This document shows positions 39,201 to 44,865 of a DNA stretch of 64,000 nucleotides, piece by piece. The notes beneath the pieces are model-generated. The model was not told where the DNA came from. It did no database searches and saw only the letters and a list, made by a program, of their open reading frames with translations. A program made the translations under genes and the position numbers. This DNA is from Vandiemenella viatica (taxonomy: Eukaryota > Arthropoda > Insecta > Orthoptera > Morabidae), in the NCBI GenBank assembly GCA_031002005.1, contig JARYHS010009186.1, forward strand, positions 256,523,199 to 256,587,198, in the 5' to 3' direction. Position 1 is the stretch's first letter. Each line of letters starts with the position of its first letter.

Positions 39201-42200
39201 TCACTTGGAGAACAACCATGGTCTAGATTTAAGTACTTGTCATAGGATCATTATGGGGTAAATCAACACCAATTGCTACTAAATATTCATTTACATGACA
39301 AAAAGTGTGACCAAAATGATGTACAGAGATATACGAGGAGGGACCCAAAAAAACCCGGGAAATTCGTCATAACACCTTTATTTCTTAATATTTTTACACC
39401 AAATTTTGACCACCTTCAAAGTATTCTCCACTGACCATAACACAATATTTCAAATGATCCTTTCATTGTTCAAAACAGTTTTTAAATTCACTTATCAGGC
39501 TGTTCTTTATGCCTTCCAGCGATTTTTGTTTTACCTCCCCCACAGTGGCAAAACGCTTTCCTTTCATGTCTATTTTGGGTCTGAGAAACAAAAAGAAACT
39601 ACAGGGGGGCTAGATCTGGTGAATAGGCAGGATGGAAAATTGGTGTCATGCCGTTTTTGTCAAAAACTGCTTTACGGAGAGGACGGTGTGGGCCAGTGCG
39701 TTGTCATGATGGAAGAACCAGTCGCCTGTGCGCCACAGATCTAAACTTTTCTTACAGATACGCTCCCTCATTCTTTTAAAAACCTCCAAGTAGAACTCTT
39801 GGTTGACAGTTTGACCCGGGGGAATGAACTCCGCGTGCACAACACCTCTGCAATCGAAGAAACAAATGATCACTGTCTTGATGTTTGACTTCACCTGGCG
39901 AGCTTTTCTGGGACGAGGAGAGCGCATGTCTTCCACTGGCTTGATTGCTGCTTTGTTTCGAGGTCATATCCATAGCACCACGAGTCATCATCAGCAATCA
40001 CTTTCGAAAAAAATTCAGGCTCCTCTTTGAGCTGATTTTGAAGCTCAAAGCATGCCTGAAGTTGACGCTACTTTTGCTCGTCTGTGAGAAGGCAAGGGAC
40101 AAATTTGGCTGCAATCTTTCTCATGTGCAAATCTTTGGATAAAAGCCTCTGAATTGAACTCCATGATATTCCAGACATCTCACAGAGTAGATCAATTGTT
40201 CGGTGACGGTCTTCACGAATGAGGGCATTGATTTGGTTGACATTTTTGTCACTTCTTGTCGTTGAGGGACGTCCCGAATGGGGTTGGTCATCAATTGACA
40301 TTTCTCCATTTTTAAAATGTGAAAACCACTCGTAGAGTCTGGATTTACTTAGGGCAGCATCCCAATAAGCAGTCTTCAGCATTACAATAGTTTCCACGAC
40401 CGATTTCCCCAACAGGAAACAAAATTTCACAGCCACGCGTTGCTCTCGACAATCTGCCATCACGTTTTTGCCGAAATGGAAAAAAGTTTTTTTACTTAAA
40501 TAGCTATCACGGGCGAACTGATGCACTCACAGTGACACAACTTCACACACTGTATCAGGTGGCATGACAGTAACGGACACCAGGTCGAACAATGGGTTCC
40601 CCCACTCTCCCTAACCGCCATAGCCCAATTCCCGTTACTTTTGGGTCCCCCCTCGTATACAATATGTAAACAAGATTAATGTCTTGGCAGGTGGATTGCA
40701 ACAATCTTTAAGTTATAGCTGACTAATAATGATTCAATGGCATCTAGCTAACCACAAACACAGTACAGAAATGATAAGGATGAATATGCTATCATAGGTG
40801 TTTTAAAGCCAAGACTAACTGAACTATTTGCAAAACATCTGCAAGCTCACTTAATCATATGCACCTCCCTATCCATCCATACTCAATATGGTCCACTTCT
40901 AGTTAGATGGAACCAATCTTCAGTCTCTCCAATCACCAATCCAACAGCGGATGCAGCAGGCAAAAGTAGTCAGCATTGTGTTGCTTGATGTGATGTTTCT
41001 GACATATGACTGAAATGTAACAGTGTGAGTGACCTGTTCCAAGGATTGTACTAATATCTCTCTATTCCACCCCTTCATGACTCAGGATGGTCTATCCGCT
41101 ATTGATAGCATACTCAATGTGGTCATTAGGACAGCTTTCACAACTTATGGCACTTAGTAATGCTGAAAGATGGCCAACACACTACTTTCAAAATGTGGGA
41201 ATTGAGTTTTTCCCGGCGTATGTTTGAAATAAATACTTCACAGGTTTCCTGCCCGATATTTACTTTCAAAATGGTCAGAGCCACCTGTCATTGCTCAATT
41301 GCGTATGCTTTATTGTTGTCCTTCCAAAATTCGGCAATACTTGTTATCTCATAGAATACATTTTTTTTTTGCTCAAAACTAATGTATTTCTTGCAACTTC
41401 ATTTACATACAGGATACAACTGATATTAGGGGAAAATTGCAAGTTCACAGATGTATAGACACCTCCCCTTCCCCCCAAAAAAGGGATGTCTAAAATCAAC
41501 GACTATTGCACAAAATAAAATAAATAAAAAAAATATATATAAAAAAACCTGATTAATATCTTAGTTCTCTACCAAACAGGCTCTTTAACTTACATGTTAG
41601 TATGGGGAAAAATATTGTTTGACTTCTTCATTTCTACATAAAGCCGCCAAAATATAATTGTACAAAATTTTAAATATGATATTCGATTTTGAGTCAATGA
41701 AATAAATACTGCCAAAGCAATTGAATGTTTTAAATGAATGAAATTTTTCTCAGCGTTGTTTATTTATAAATGTTTCTTGGGAAACAAACCGAGTATTATT
41801 ATTATTGACGCACAATTTTTCGGCAAGATAAAACTCCGTCACCATCTTCAGGTACAGTTGTAAGCCTTGAAGTCTGTCTTGAAGGCTTACAACTGCACCT
41901 GAAGATGGCGACGGAGATTTATGTCGCCGAAATATTGTGCATCAATAATAATATTACTCAGTTTGTTTCCCCGAGAAACATTTATAAACAACTGAATGTT
42001 TGTTCATTTATTTACTTTCTGAATGTGTTTCACTTCTTTGATGACAAATCTTCAGCAGTTTCTCCTGTTGGGTGTGTATACATGTTACAGTTTGATGTTT
42101 TACATTTTGAATACTGAAGTTTTTATATAAATTATAGTCTACTTACATTTTATGACACACTGCTTTATTTATCCTCCATTCTCAGCAGCAGCAATGAATT

Positions 42201-43004
42201 TTTTTTTTTTTTTTTAAATCGTATATATAAAATCACCAAATAGAAATAACTCAATATATGAAAGCAATAATTAATTAATTTTACTGATATATTTGAGAGT
42301 CTTAGTTACAATATTTTGTAAAAGATTACAAGTATTATTATTATTATTTTAGTGGAGTGATACAACAGGGGGAAATTCCTAAAATATTACTACAAGCATT
42401 AATCACAACATTAATTAGAAATAATATTTAAATATGCATTTTCTTAAACAGCATTTCAAATTTCTTGCCAATTTAAGCAAAGTTCAGTCTATAAAAAAGT
42501 AACATGAGTATCCAAGTTAAAATTGGGTGTAATTCAAAGCAATATAATAATTACTGTAATACCTCAAAATGACAACATTATTAATAACTGTTTCATTCTA
42601 ATAAGTGGTACTTGCATTGATGTCCTTTGCAGATGTTATGTAAGAACGAGGAGACATGGTCGAACAGAATTACTTTATCCTGGCTAGCGGGGGTAATGTT
42701 AGTGACGCTGAATATGTATCAATAAAATGGGGTCTCTTAGCAAATGTTTTCTACGGAAGTGAAGAATTGCTTCCCATTTTTATAAAAAACGTATCACGTA
42801 ATTGCATTTTTTACTTATTTTTGCATATTTTGTTCTGTTGCCACAGCAAACTGCGGAGGTCTACTAGGTCTCTTCCACGGGTTCAGCGTCTTGAGCCTCA
42901 TTGAGATACTATACTTTATAACAGTCCGTGCATTAAATAATTTTGCCTCAAAGAGGAAAGCTCTGCAAAAAACAGTCTATCTGCTGAAACACTGCAATGA
43001 ATGA
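9803..43004 (+). CDS. ppk28-like: Pickpocket-type DEG/ENaC sodium channel subunit, 11 coding exons, complete
   Basis: Joining 9803-9837, 11938-12066, 22967-23194, 24414-24516, 29701-29852, 29934-30135, 33980-34250, 35147-35206, 38102-38249, 38478-38569 and 42847-43004 gives 1578 nt (525 aa plus stop). Every junction is AG/GT and every phase closes. DEG/ENaC proteins form trimeric amiloride-sensitive Na+ channels in the plasma membrane; insect pickpockets act in mechano-, chemo- and osmosensation. Landmarks: gating His-Gly at residues 40-41, TM1 at about 56-76, FPAVTIC just after it, TDEGLCYTFN in the extracellular domain, a Cys-rich region at about 330-415, and TM2 with the G-F-S filter at 485-487. 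The pattern around exons 6-7 (GYFDEDPENYPHR, GLAVLL, MYAPERRQCYF) most resembles Drosophila ppk28, from memory. Introns hold over 31 kb, mostly transposons. No internal stop or frameshift, so it is probably functional. Confidence 0.88.
9838..11937 (+). other. ppk intron 1
   Basis: 2.1 kb, AT-rich. Contains a 43-nt A tract (10390-10432), a GCGC run (10909-10922), and two loosely repeated segments at about 10600-10690 and 10790-10880 (TATAGGATAC and TCAGTTRAYATATAGGATAC phrases). The long open frame across 10321-10656 is an artefact of the A tract. No transposase seen. Confidence 0.6.
11938..12066 (+). CDS. ppk coding exon 2 (cytoplasmic N-terminus, His-Gly motif)
   Basis: Acceptor GTGTCAG, donor GTAATG. 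It encodes residues 12-55, including FREYCVNTSLHGLRYV. SxHGxxY is the conserved gating motif of DEG/ENaC N-termini (His40-Gly41). Confidence 0.9.
12199..12239. repeat. Poly-T tract (41 nt)
   Basis: T run just inside intron 2, after TTTTCTG. Possibly the tail of an unrecognised retroposed segment. Confidence 0.85.
12540..12775 (-). pseudogene. Tc1-like transposase fragment
   Basis: Minus strand encodes FGHPRSTDTNPIEHIGDLIG. This corresponds to the PDLNPIEHxWDxLGRRV segment of Tc1-like DDE transposases around the third catalytic acidic residue. Short, isolated and degenerate; no terminal inverted repeats recognised. Confidence 0.6.
12890..13325. repeat. Three tandem units of about 145 bp
   Basis: Units carry AACTAAGCGAGTTATCGAAAA (about 12930), AACTAGGTGAGAGATCGAAAA (about 13077) and AACTAAGCAGAATATCAACAA (about 13218), each followed by an ATAAGAATCCATCATC-type phrase. 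A fourth related unit lies at 9475-9590 beside the Helitron-like end, so these are probably Helitron-type internal repeats. Confidence 0.6.
13565..13900. mobile_element. MITE with GGGNGCGTCCATAAACTA inverted ends
   Basis: Left end GGGAGCGTCCATAAACTACG and right end (reverse complement) GGGTGCGTCCATAAACTATT form terminal inverted repeats around a C-rich 336-bp body. No coding capacity; superfamily not assigned. Confidence 0.6.
14290..14549 (-). mobile_element. CR1/L2-like LINE 3' end (copy 3)
   Basis: Minus-strand copy of the family at 888-1672. It starts (plus coordinates) at the 3' palindrome GGAGCACAGGCTCC and reads back to the DHDHKLALDF-type segment near 14530. 5'-truncated. 13901-14289 and 14550-14864 show nothing recognisable. 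Confidence 0.7.
14865..15590 (+). repeat. Tandem 5' units of the LINE (about 104-115 bp, about 7 units)
   Basis: Each unit starts near a GTTACGTGARGYAGTRCYTYC-like phrase and continues through GTGATATAATTTAAAGTG to a CAGTAGTCAG/CAGTCGTT phrase. Starts are at about 14867, 14960, 15069, 15183, 15297, 15401 and 15514; the middle units are most alike. Tandem monomers in the 5' UTR suggest a repeated internal promoter (inference). Confidence 0.75.
15678..16651 (+). pseudogene. LINE ORF1 protein with SGNH/GDSL-like domain, two frameshifts
   Basis: The first frame (15678-16259) opens with Cys pairs and a heptad-like segment at residues 10-38 (probable coiled coil), then a basic linker. SGNH block I (VLVVGSSNIRRF) is at about 16110-16145. 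The GTND block is at 16300-16311 in a second frame. The frame then shifts back to 16349-16651, which ends with the catalytic Asp-His block (DRSGVHYT, 16565-16588). Single-base length changes near 16250 (CCGGGATG) and 16347 (TTTGGGCG) explain both breaks. Such ORF1 proteins bind RNA as oligomers; the esterase-like domain is typical of CR1/L2 ORF1. ORF2 overlaps its end by about 31 nt. Confidence 0.75.
16621..19447 (+). pseudogene. LINE ORF2: AP-endonuclease and reverse transcriptase, one frameshift
   Basis: The 858-codon frame 16621-19197 encodes an AP endonuclease at about residues 40-260 (VNCRSVCNK, TESWL, GGDFNLPDIDW near 180, SDHKAV near 255) and a reverse transcriptase at about 470-740 (KAPGPDGIS, NYRPISLTS, QHGFRKKRSC, FLDFQKAFDSVPH, GVPQGSVIGP, FADDAVIY near 696). 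The frame shifts at about 19166 by one base after RRAARF. The tail (LGWDSLEDRRR ... SFFPRTIRDWN) continues in the next frame to the stop at 19447. All catalytic motifs are present. The protein nicks target DNA and primes reverse transcription of its own RNA. The upstream start overlaps ORF1, so the true start may be further in. Confidence 0.88.
19560..19760. mobile_element. 201-bp hAT-type MITE with 8-bp duplication
   Basis: Terminal inverted repeats CAGGGCCGGCGCTAGG and (right, reversed) CAGGGCCGGCGTTAGG. Perfect 8-bp target duplication TTTGTATG at 19552-19559 and 19761-19768. No coding capacity. Inserted 37 bp beyond the LINE tail. Confidence 0.9.
19770..20113 (+). pseudogene. Tc1-like transposase remnant
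   Basis: Plus strand encodes GELSLLNDRDLRRMKR near 19790 (N-terminal DNA-binding region) and AAWSDESHFQL at about 20015-20045, which matches the FSDESxF block with the second catalytic Asp of Tc1 transposases. Several stops, no ends visible, and it is cut by the LINE copy at 20114. Confidence 0.6.
20114..20598 (-). mobile_element. CR1/L2-like LINE 3' end (copy 4)
   Basis: Minus-strand 5'-truncated copy. It encodes, from high to low coordinates, RVQKRAARFISGNYRR (20590-20540), EWDSLQDRRRMRRVMGVYRAY, DHDHKLTLDF and RDWNELPREM in one open frame (20497-20165), separated from the first segment by a stop. One of the better-preserved copies of this family. Confidence 0.75.
20894..21040 (-). pseudogene. 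Mariner transposase N-terminal fragment
   Basis: Minus frame carries SSVFVWHKLFEDGGDQIEYD followed by RRSRRPSTSR. This matches the VFEWHKRFKEGRE...D.RSGRPSTS segment of mariner HTH domains. Isolated remnant, distinct from the three full-length mariners in this window. Confidence 0.55.
21220..21656. mobile_element. MITE with GTCCATTAATTAC inverted ends
   Basis: Left GGGCTGTCCATTAATTACTT and right (reversed) AAGGCCTCCATTAATTACGT form inverted ends. The interior is purine/G-rich and non-coding. Resembles the end style of 13565-13900. Superfamily not assigned. Confidence 0.5.
21660..22890. other. ppk intron 2, distal part; nothing recognised
   Basis: No protein motif on either strand. Short frames only. 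Confidence 0.4.
22896..22952 (+). pseudogene. Partial duplicate of ppk exon 3
   Basis: 57 bp repeat 23012-23068 of exon 3 with 7 mismatches, at an offset of 116 bp. It encodes LWMIVQVKLK followed by CDSSPVIVTL in the same frame as the parent's SWMIVQVKLKWDRTPVIVTF, with no stop. It lies 14 bp before the exon 3 acceptor. No acceptor or donor of its own is obvious and an in-frame stop lies upstream (22888-22890). Confidence 0.8.
22967..23194 (+). CDS. ppk coding exon 3 (TM1)
   Basis: Acceptor GTTACAG, donor GTGAGC. Residues 55-131: TM1 (LCWLLVFLVSLVACSWMIVQ, 56-75), then the FPAVTICSEAKFRR block that follows TM1 in DEG/ENaC channels. Confidence 0.92.
23195..24413 (+). other. ppk intron 3
   Basis: AT-rich, 1.2 kb. 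The 100-codon frame at 23461-23763 has no channel motif or paired splice sites and is not called. Confidence 0.6.
24414..24516 (+). CDS. ppk coding exon 4
   Basis: Acceptor TTGTTTCAG, donor GTAGGC. Residues 131-165 (EKRIDYASLVCDS...DEVIDFILE), the proximal extracellular domain. Confidence 0.85.
24935..25400. mobile_element. hAT-like MITE with GGGTGGCCAACCC ends
   Basis: Left end AATGGGTGGCCAACCC and right end (reversed) TAGGGGTGGCCAACCCGCGG. The GC-rich subterminal regions (GCGGGC, CGCGGGCCG) are inverted copies. Possible imperfect 8-bp flank (GCTTAGAC / ACTTGGAC). No coding capacity. Confidence 0.65.
25401..25776. other. Unassigned sequence in ppk intron 4
   Basis: Open frames on both strands (for example 25677-25360 minus) lack recognisable motifs. 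Possibly the 5' part of the Jockey copy or another old element. Confidence 0.35.
25777..27410 (+). pseudogene. Jockey-clade LINE reverse transcriptase, 5'-truncated and frameshifted
   Basis: The long frame (25777-27303) carries FRPVAEPIDR, ALGHDGITNRVLKNLP, AWKRVVIIPIPKPGK, NYRPVSLLPNL, VVLLDVVKAFDSVWHQGL, GVSQGSVLGPVIYMLYTAD, LALYADDTAIFTTSR (catalytic A-DD) and AKYLGVTLDTKLTWKPH: a Jockey-type RT. The segment at 26285-26375 reads out of the expected frame. The C-terminal part continues in another frame after an A run near 27270 (ESDNYFIRSLAHYDIHECTC, stop near 27405). The AP endonuclease is missing. An A-rich 3' tail runs to about 27480. Confidence 0.85.
27580..28150 (-). pseudogene. Jockey-type ORF1 (gag) remnant
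   Basis: Minus strand reads PDPMRSFQCQRFGHTT at about 27990-27950 (start of a CCHC zinc knuckle), a KPTCGKYDMGH-like second knuckle, then PHGEAKKRFRALAPPVFS at 27770-27715, a phrase typical of insect Jockey gag C-termini. Several frame breaks. Opposite in orientation to the RT at 25777-27410, so a separate insertion. Confidence 0.6.
28151..29700. other. ppk intron 4, distal part
   Basis: 28500-28990 contains fragments vaguely like LINE RNase H or gag (HSRIPGNEAK near 28650) but too weak to call. 29000-29700 is plain AT-rich intron ending in a pyrimidine tract and TTTGTGCAG. Confidence 0.4.
29701..29852 (+). CDS. ppk coding exon 5
   Basis: Acceptor TTTGTGCAG, donor GTAAAA. Residues 166-216, with GCSWKSKHINCGDHFNPVLT and the hallmark DEGLCYTFN of the DEG/ENaC extracellular domain. 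Confidence 0.92.
29934..30135 (+). CDS. ppk coding exon 6
   Basis: Separated from exon 5 by an 81-bp intron. Acceptor TTTCCTAG, donor GTAAAG. Residues 216-283, with GWTLDAGYFDEDPENYPHR and GLASGLAVLLTTDEEDIDVL. Confidence 0.9.
30136..30924 (+). other. ppk intron 6, proximal part
   Basis: AT-rich, no motif. 30690-30900 looks repeat-derived but unassigned. Confidence 0.4.
30925..32345 (-). mobile_element. CR1/L2-like LINE (copy 5), split by a nested RTE-like insertion
   Basis: The 3' part lies at 30925-31526 (thumb, including a KYLGLVFVNKLNW segment at 31520-31480). The 5' part (A-DD region and the GKNC-type junction) lies at 32086-32345. The split falls at one point in the family sequence, so 31527-32085 was inserted later. 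Diverged, many stops. Confidence 0.7.
31527..32085 (+). mobile_element. RTE-like LINE 3' end nested in LINE copy 5
   Basis: Plus strand encodes PILTYAIERCTENSRLQAYE then MKFMHIML, and further on RFYGH and KRHVGRPQKKLID-type phrases. These match the ILTYGxExW...LQAxEMKFLR...RWxGH...GRPxxxW C-terminus of RTE-like/craniate-type LINEs. Ends with an ATGATAATAATAATTATGAT-rich microsatellite tail at about 32028-32062. Confidence 0.65.
32840..33165 (+). mobile_element. Related LINE C-terminal fragment, divergent (copy 6)
   Basis: Encodes MHSVTEMIHQLSWKSLDSNK near 32852, then HWSNQLRDVMNNLPQEFK at 33075-33125. The order (SVTxMI..L.W.SL...W..LP.EF) matches the C-terminus of the CR1/L2-like family but at low similarity, so another subfamily. 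Confidence 0.55.
33570..33957 (+). mobile_element. CR1/L2-like LINE 3' end (copy 7), ending next to ppk exon 7
   Basis: EDRRRVKRVMGVYKAYTGDE at 33588-33645, DHKLALDFRHNGVGRFSF, then the 3' UTR with GGTGTGCTCCACTGCAATTT and TTAATTAAAT ending near 33955. Only about 23 bp separates its end from the exon 7 acceptor. Confidence 0.8.
33980..34250 (+). CDS. ppk coding exon 7 (Cys-rich core)
   Basis: Acceptor TGTCTACAG, donor GTAAGT. Residues 284-374: FLHNPVDFANV, FFRIPVNRDV, YAPERRQCYF, and the Cys cluster NCEFECLTNYTLQRCGCVLY preceding MPR, all typical of pickpockets. Confidence 0.95.
34727..34862 (+). mobile_element. Short CR1/L2-like LINE 3' scrap (copy 8) joined to a Penelope terminus
   Basis: GATGATCATGACCATAAGCT (DHDHKLAL) at about 34742, truncated tail to about 34862. 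It is followed directly by ATGGTGACAATGAAAGTGCC and on to about 35000, which matches the Penelope-type terminal sequence at 36120. Confidence 0.6.
35147..35206 (+). CDS. ppk coding exon 8
   Basis: 60-bp exon. Acceptor TTCTTTCAG, donor GTAATA. Residues 374-394 (SPSVPICSRSGIRCADKAE), the PxC...C..A block after MPR. Confidence 0.88.
35207..36105 (+). mobile_element. CR1/L2-like LINE (copy 9) starting at the exon 8 donor
   Basis: Longest 3' copy of this family: degenerate RT A-DD segment from about 35207, KYLGITFDNKLNWAGHIRQV at 35410-35470, GYKTLVKPLLEYGSV at 35548, an internal 35-bp tandem duplication (35560-35630, TTTGGTCAAACCATTGCTCG twice), RVQKRAARF, DHDHKLALDFRHKGVERL, RDWNKLPREM and the 3' palindrome GGAGCATGTGCTCC at 36068-36081. 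Confidence 0.8.
36115..37850. mobile_element. Penelope-like element palindrome, two 3' halves head to head
   Basis: Arms of about 0.8 kb (36185-36995 and 37019-37795) are near-perfect inverted copies around a 23-bp spacer (36996-37018). Each arm encodes the C-terminal GIY-YIG endonuclease region of a Penelope-like element and ends in the family terminal sequence (GTTGAAGGCAGGAGGGC, ACACACAAA, AATATTTCGGC). Penelope-like elements are retroelements with a telomerase-like RT and a GIY-YIG domain and often lie in inverted tandem arrangement. RT is absent from both halves. Confidence 0.8.
36617..37045 (-). pseudogene. Penelope-type GIY-YIG endonuclease domain (left arm)
   Basis: Open frame of 142 codons, minus strand. 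CATTHLIYQLTCLHCTASYIG contains the YxxxCxxC...YIG block (Cys pair plus YIG), followed by YYRMNGHRQ (conserved Arg and His) and a C-terminal SELQRWELAYQ helix before the stop near 36617. This matches the Cys-bearing GIY-YIG domain at the C-terminus of Penelope-like proteins. The plus-strand twin in the right arm (about 36990-37385) has the same block with stops. Confidence 0.75.
38102..38249 (+). CDS. ppk coding exon 9
   Basis: Acceptor CACTTTAG, donor GTAAGT. Residues 394-443: CNCLPGCVEIKYNTEIS, the CxCLPxC block of pickpockets. Confidence 0.92.
38478..38569 (+). CDS. ppk coding exon 10
   Basis: Acceptor CTGTTACAG, donor GTAACT. Residues 443-474: TVIYFKDNQFIPSHRSELFG then FTDFM, leading into TM2. 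Intron 9 before it is only 228 bp. Confidence 0.9.
38570..39331 (+). other. ppk intron 10, proximal part
   Basis: No motif recognised before the mariner at 39334. Confidence 0.5.
39334..40655 (-). mobile_element. Mariner element A in ppk intron 10
   Basis: Inverted ends CGAGGAGGGACCCAAAA (left) and CGAGGGGGGACCCAAAAG (right, reversed) are flanked by TA at 39332-39333 and 40656-40657. 1322 bp, the usual mariner length. Holds a degenerate minus-strand transposase. Confidence 0.92.
39394..40460 (-). pseudogene. Mariner transposase (element A), broken
   Basis: Start ATG at 40460. HTH region (VKFCFLLGKSVVETIVML, SRLYEWFSHFKNG, HSGRPSTTRSD), then RHRTIDLL, KIAAKFVPCLL. The second catalytic Asp is in FFHHDNALAHT near 39715. 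After several frame changes the third catalytic position reads Ser in a PCSFFLF context (near 39606-39590) instead of the Asp of D34D. The end GGQNLV and stop lie at 39394. Cut-and-paste function is lost. Confidence 0.8.
40658..41752 (+). other. ppk intron 10, middle part
   Basis: AT-rich intron DNA; no coding or repeat motif recognised. Confidence 0.4.
41753..41993. mobile_element. Penelope-type terminal palindrome with hammerhead-like core
   Basis: Arms 41753-41870 and 41878-41993 are inverted copies. In the right arm GCAC (41895-41898), CTGAAGA (41899-41905), GGCGAC/GTCGCC stem (41907-41912 / 41923-41928), GAAATATT (41929-41936) and GTGC (41937-41940) follow in order. Ends are flanked by (ATT)n runs. 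The same stem-GAAATATT pattern marks the Penelope-type termini at 37690 and 48510. Confidence 0.6.
41994..42846 (+). other. ppk intron 10, distal part
   Basis: AT-rich. Ends in a pyrimidine tract and GTTGCCACAG. The frame 42656-42904 overlaps exon 11 in another frame and is not called. Confidence 0.5.
42847..43004 (+). CDS. ppk coding exon 11 (TM2, selectivity filter, C-terminus)
   Basis: Acceptor TTGCCACAG. Residues 474-525: NCGGLLGLFHGFSVLSLIEI then LYF. G-F-S (485-487) is the G-x-S filter. A short basic cytoplasmic tail of about 25 residues ends in CNE and TGA at 43002. A possible ATTAAA poly(A) signal lies at 43105-43110. Confidence 0.95.
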
Positions 43005-44324
43005 AGTGGTTACCATAAAAATACCTTCTCTACAAATTGAAACATTGCCATCAAACATTTACTTAACTGTATTTCATTTAAATTTTATTTATAGATTGTA
43101 ATTAATTAAATACAGTTGAATAATCAGCAACTGAGTAAATAATTTTTATACACATTTTATTGGTTTTCAATAATTTTGTTACACTATGCACAAACCAAAC
43201 ACTGAAAATTATATTTGACAGTATTTTAATAGATGCATTGCTGTTTCCACAATCCATTTTTGATCTACTTTAATTAGTAACTAACCTGTTAATTATAGAA
43301 ATTCCCCAAGGCCATATGTAAATACCACATATATACAGACTCCCACGTCAAAAATGTAAATCTCTGCCTAGGTTGCAGCCAAAAAAATTGTTTCATGGTA
43401 TTCATCTGTTTCATGTGTTATTCAAATGACTAATTCTTTACCTACATACTCAGTTCAATTGATCCTATGAGGACCAAGAAGAAATACCTATCAGAAATTC
43501 TATCTAGAAAAAGTGTCCCCATTTCACTATAAATCTCATTGTGAAATAACTGATGAACCAAAGCAGGAAGATTAATAACTCACAAAAACAATTTGTAACA
43601 TCCTTAAAACACTAAGCAGTTTGTAACTTGGAAAGTAAATGTGTTTCTAACTGACAACTTGTGCCAAATTAGGAACTAACTTTATAAGTACTATACAAAA
43701 TAAGTGCCAAAATGGGTACAACTTTTTGTATAGCATCTTATTTTTAATCAATTACTCATTATCTGCAAAACATCTACTGCTCGATCTCCCTAAAAACTAT
43801 CACACACTGAACTGAAAAGGGTGTACACATTGCATCTAGGTTTTGATATTTCTATTCTATAGTTATGGTTTAGTGAGGTATTTAGGAAATCAAGGACACA
43901 CTAATTCACACGACAACCCTTACTGCAATTATGATTCTAGGAGATGCATTTTGTATCCAACTGCTATGTGTAAGGGGGGTGTGAAAAATACAAATACCAC
44001 CATCTATGAGTCAGGTAATCTGTGCACTGTGTATTGATTTGAACATGAAATGGGCAGTTTAGAGATACCAGCTCACATGATTATTTCATAAAACTGTCAC
44101 AGAACAACAATCAGACGATCGGGACACCAGGTTAATGGTTTTAATCCGACTGTTCTGCTTCCTAGTGTTCAGTATGGCTGAGCTCTAGTGAACTATTAAG
44201 TTTATGCAGGTTACTTTAGATACAAGTATTCCAATATACTATTGCACAGTAACTTTATGGTGTCATATGTGACACCCAGAAATAAGTACCACATATAATC
44301 TCTTATAACATGACAGTATTTACA
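43005..44324. other. 3' flank of ppk; nothing recognised
   Basis: AT-rich, probably the 3' UTR then intergenic. No coding motif. Confidence 0.4.
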
Positions 44325-44480
44325 ACTGAATAATGGTGACAATGAAACTGCCTTTCTTCTTCTTCCTAGCACTTATCCCACATTTAAGGATCTGCTTTAA
44401 TGGACCTGCCATTAAGCACTGAAAATAAGATATGATTGGGAAAACAACCCATCACTTACCACAGACGAAGGCACTGGTAG
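44325..44480 (+). repeat. Penelope-type terminal sequence, solo
   Basis: ATGGTGACAATGAAACTGCC near 44333, a degenerate middle, then AACCCATCACTTACCACAGA near 44445 and GAAGGCACTG. The same phrases in the same order occur at 34880, 36120, 49085 and 52070. Confidence 0.55.
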
Positions 44481-44509
44481 AGAAATTGTACACATCTTTC
44501 CCCCCCCCT

Positions 44510-44615
44510 TTTTTTGCTATCATCAGTCTTTTGACTGGTTTGATGCAATCCTCCATCCCTTCCTATCTTGTGCTAACCTATTCATCTCTACAAAACCCTT
44601 ACACCCCAAGTAAGG
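44510..44615. repeat. Short dispersed repeat (CATCAGTCTTTTGACTGG)
   Basis: CATCAGTCTTTTGACTGGTT, then TTTGATGCAATCCTCC and TGTGCTAACCTATTCATCTC. I recognise this phrase from many insect genomes as a dispersed repeat; family unknown. It contains a small CAGTC/GACTG hairpin. Confidence 0.4.
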
Positions 44616-44865
44616 TTAACTGAAATATTGTACAGAACATTTACAACTGGTATGATAAGAAATATTTAAGATAAATAATGACAGTTTTAAATTCTGGCAT
44701 TGATTTCTATTTAAATACTGATAATATGTTGTTATAAATCTGCTAATGGGCTGCATCTGCCTATCCCTTCTTTCAAGCATCAAACAAAAATTACCAAGAC
44801 AATATGAGTAGGGTTTTAACAGTTTGAAAGCTTATGGTCTAGCTTAAAATTTGGAGCATATCTTA

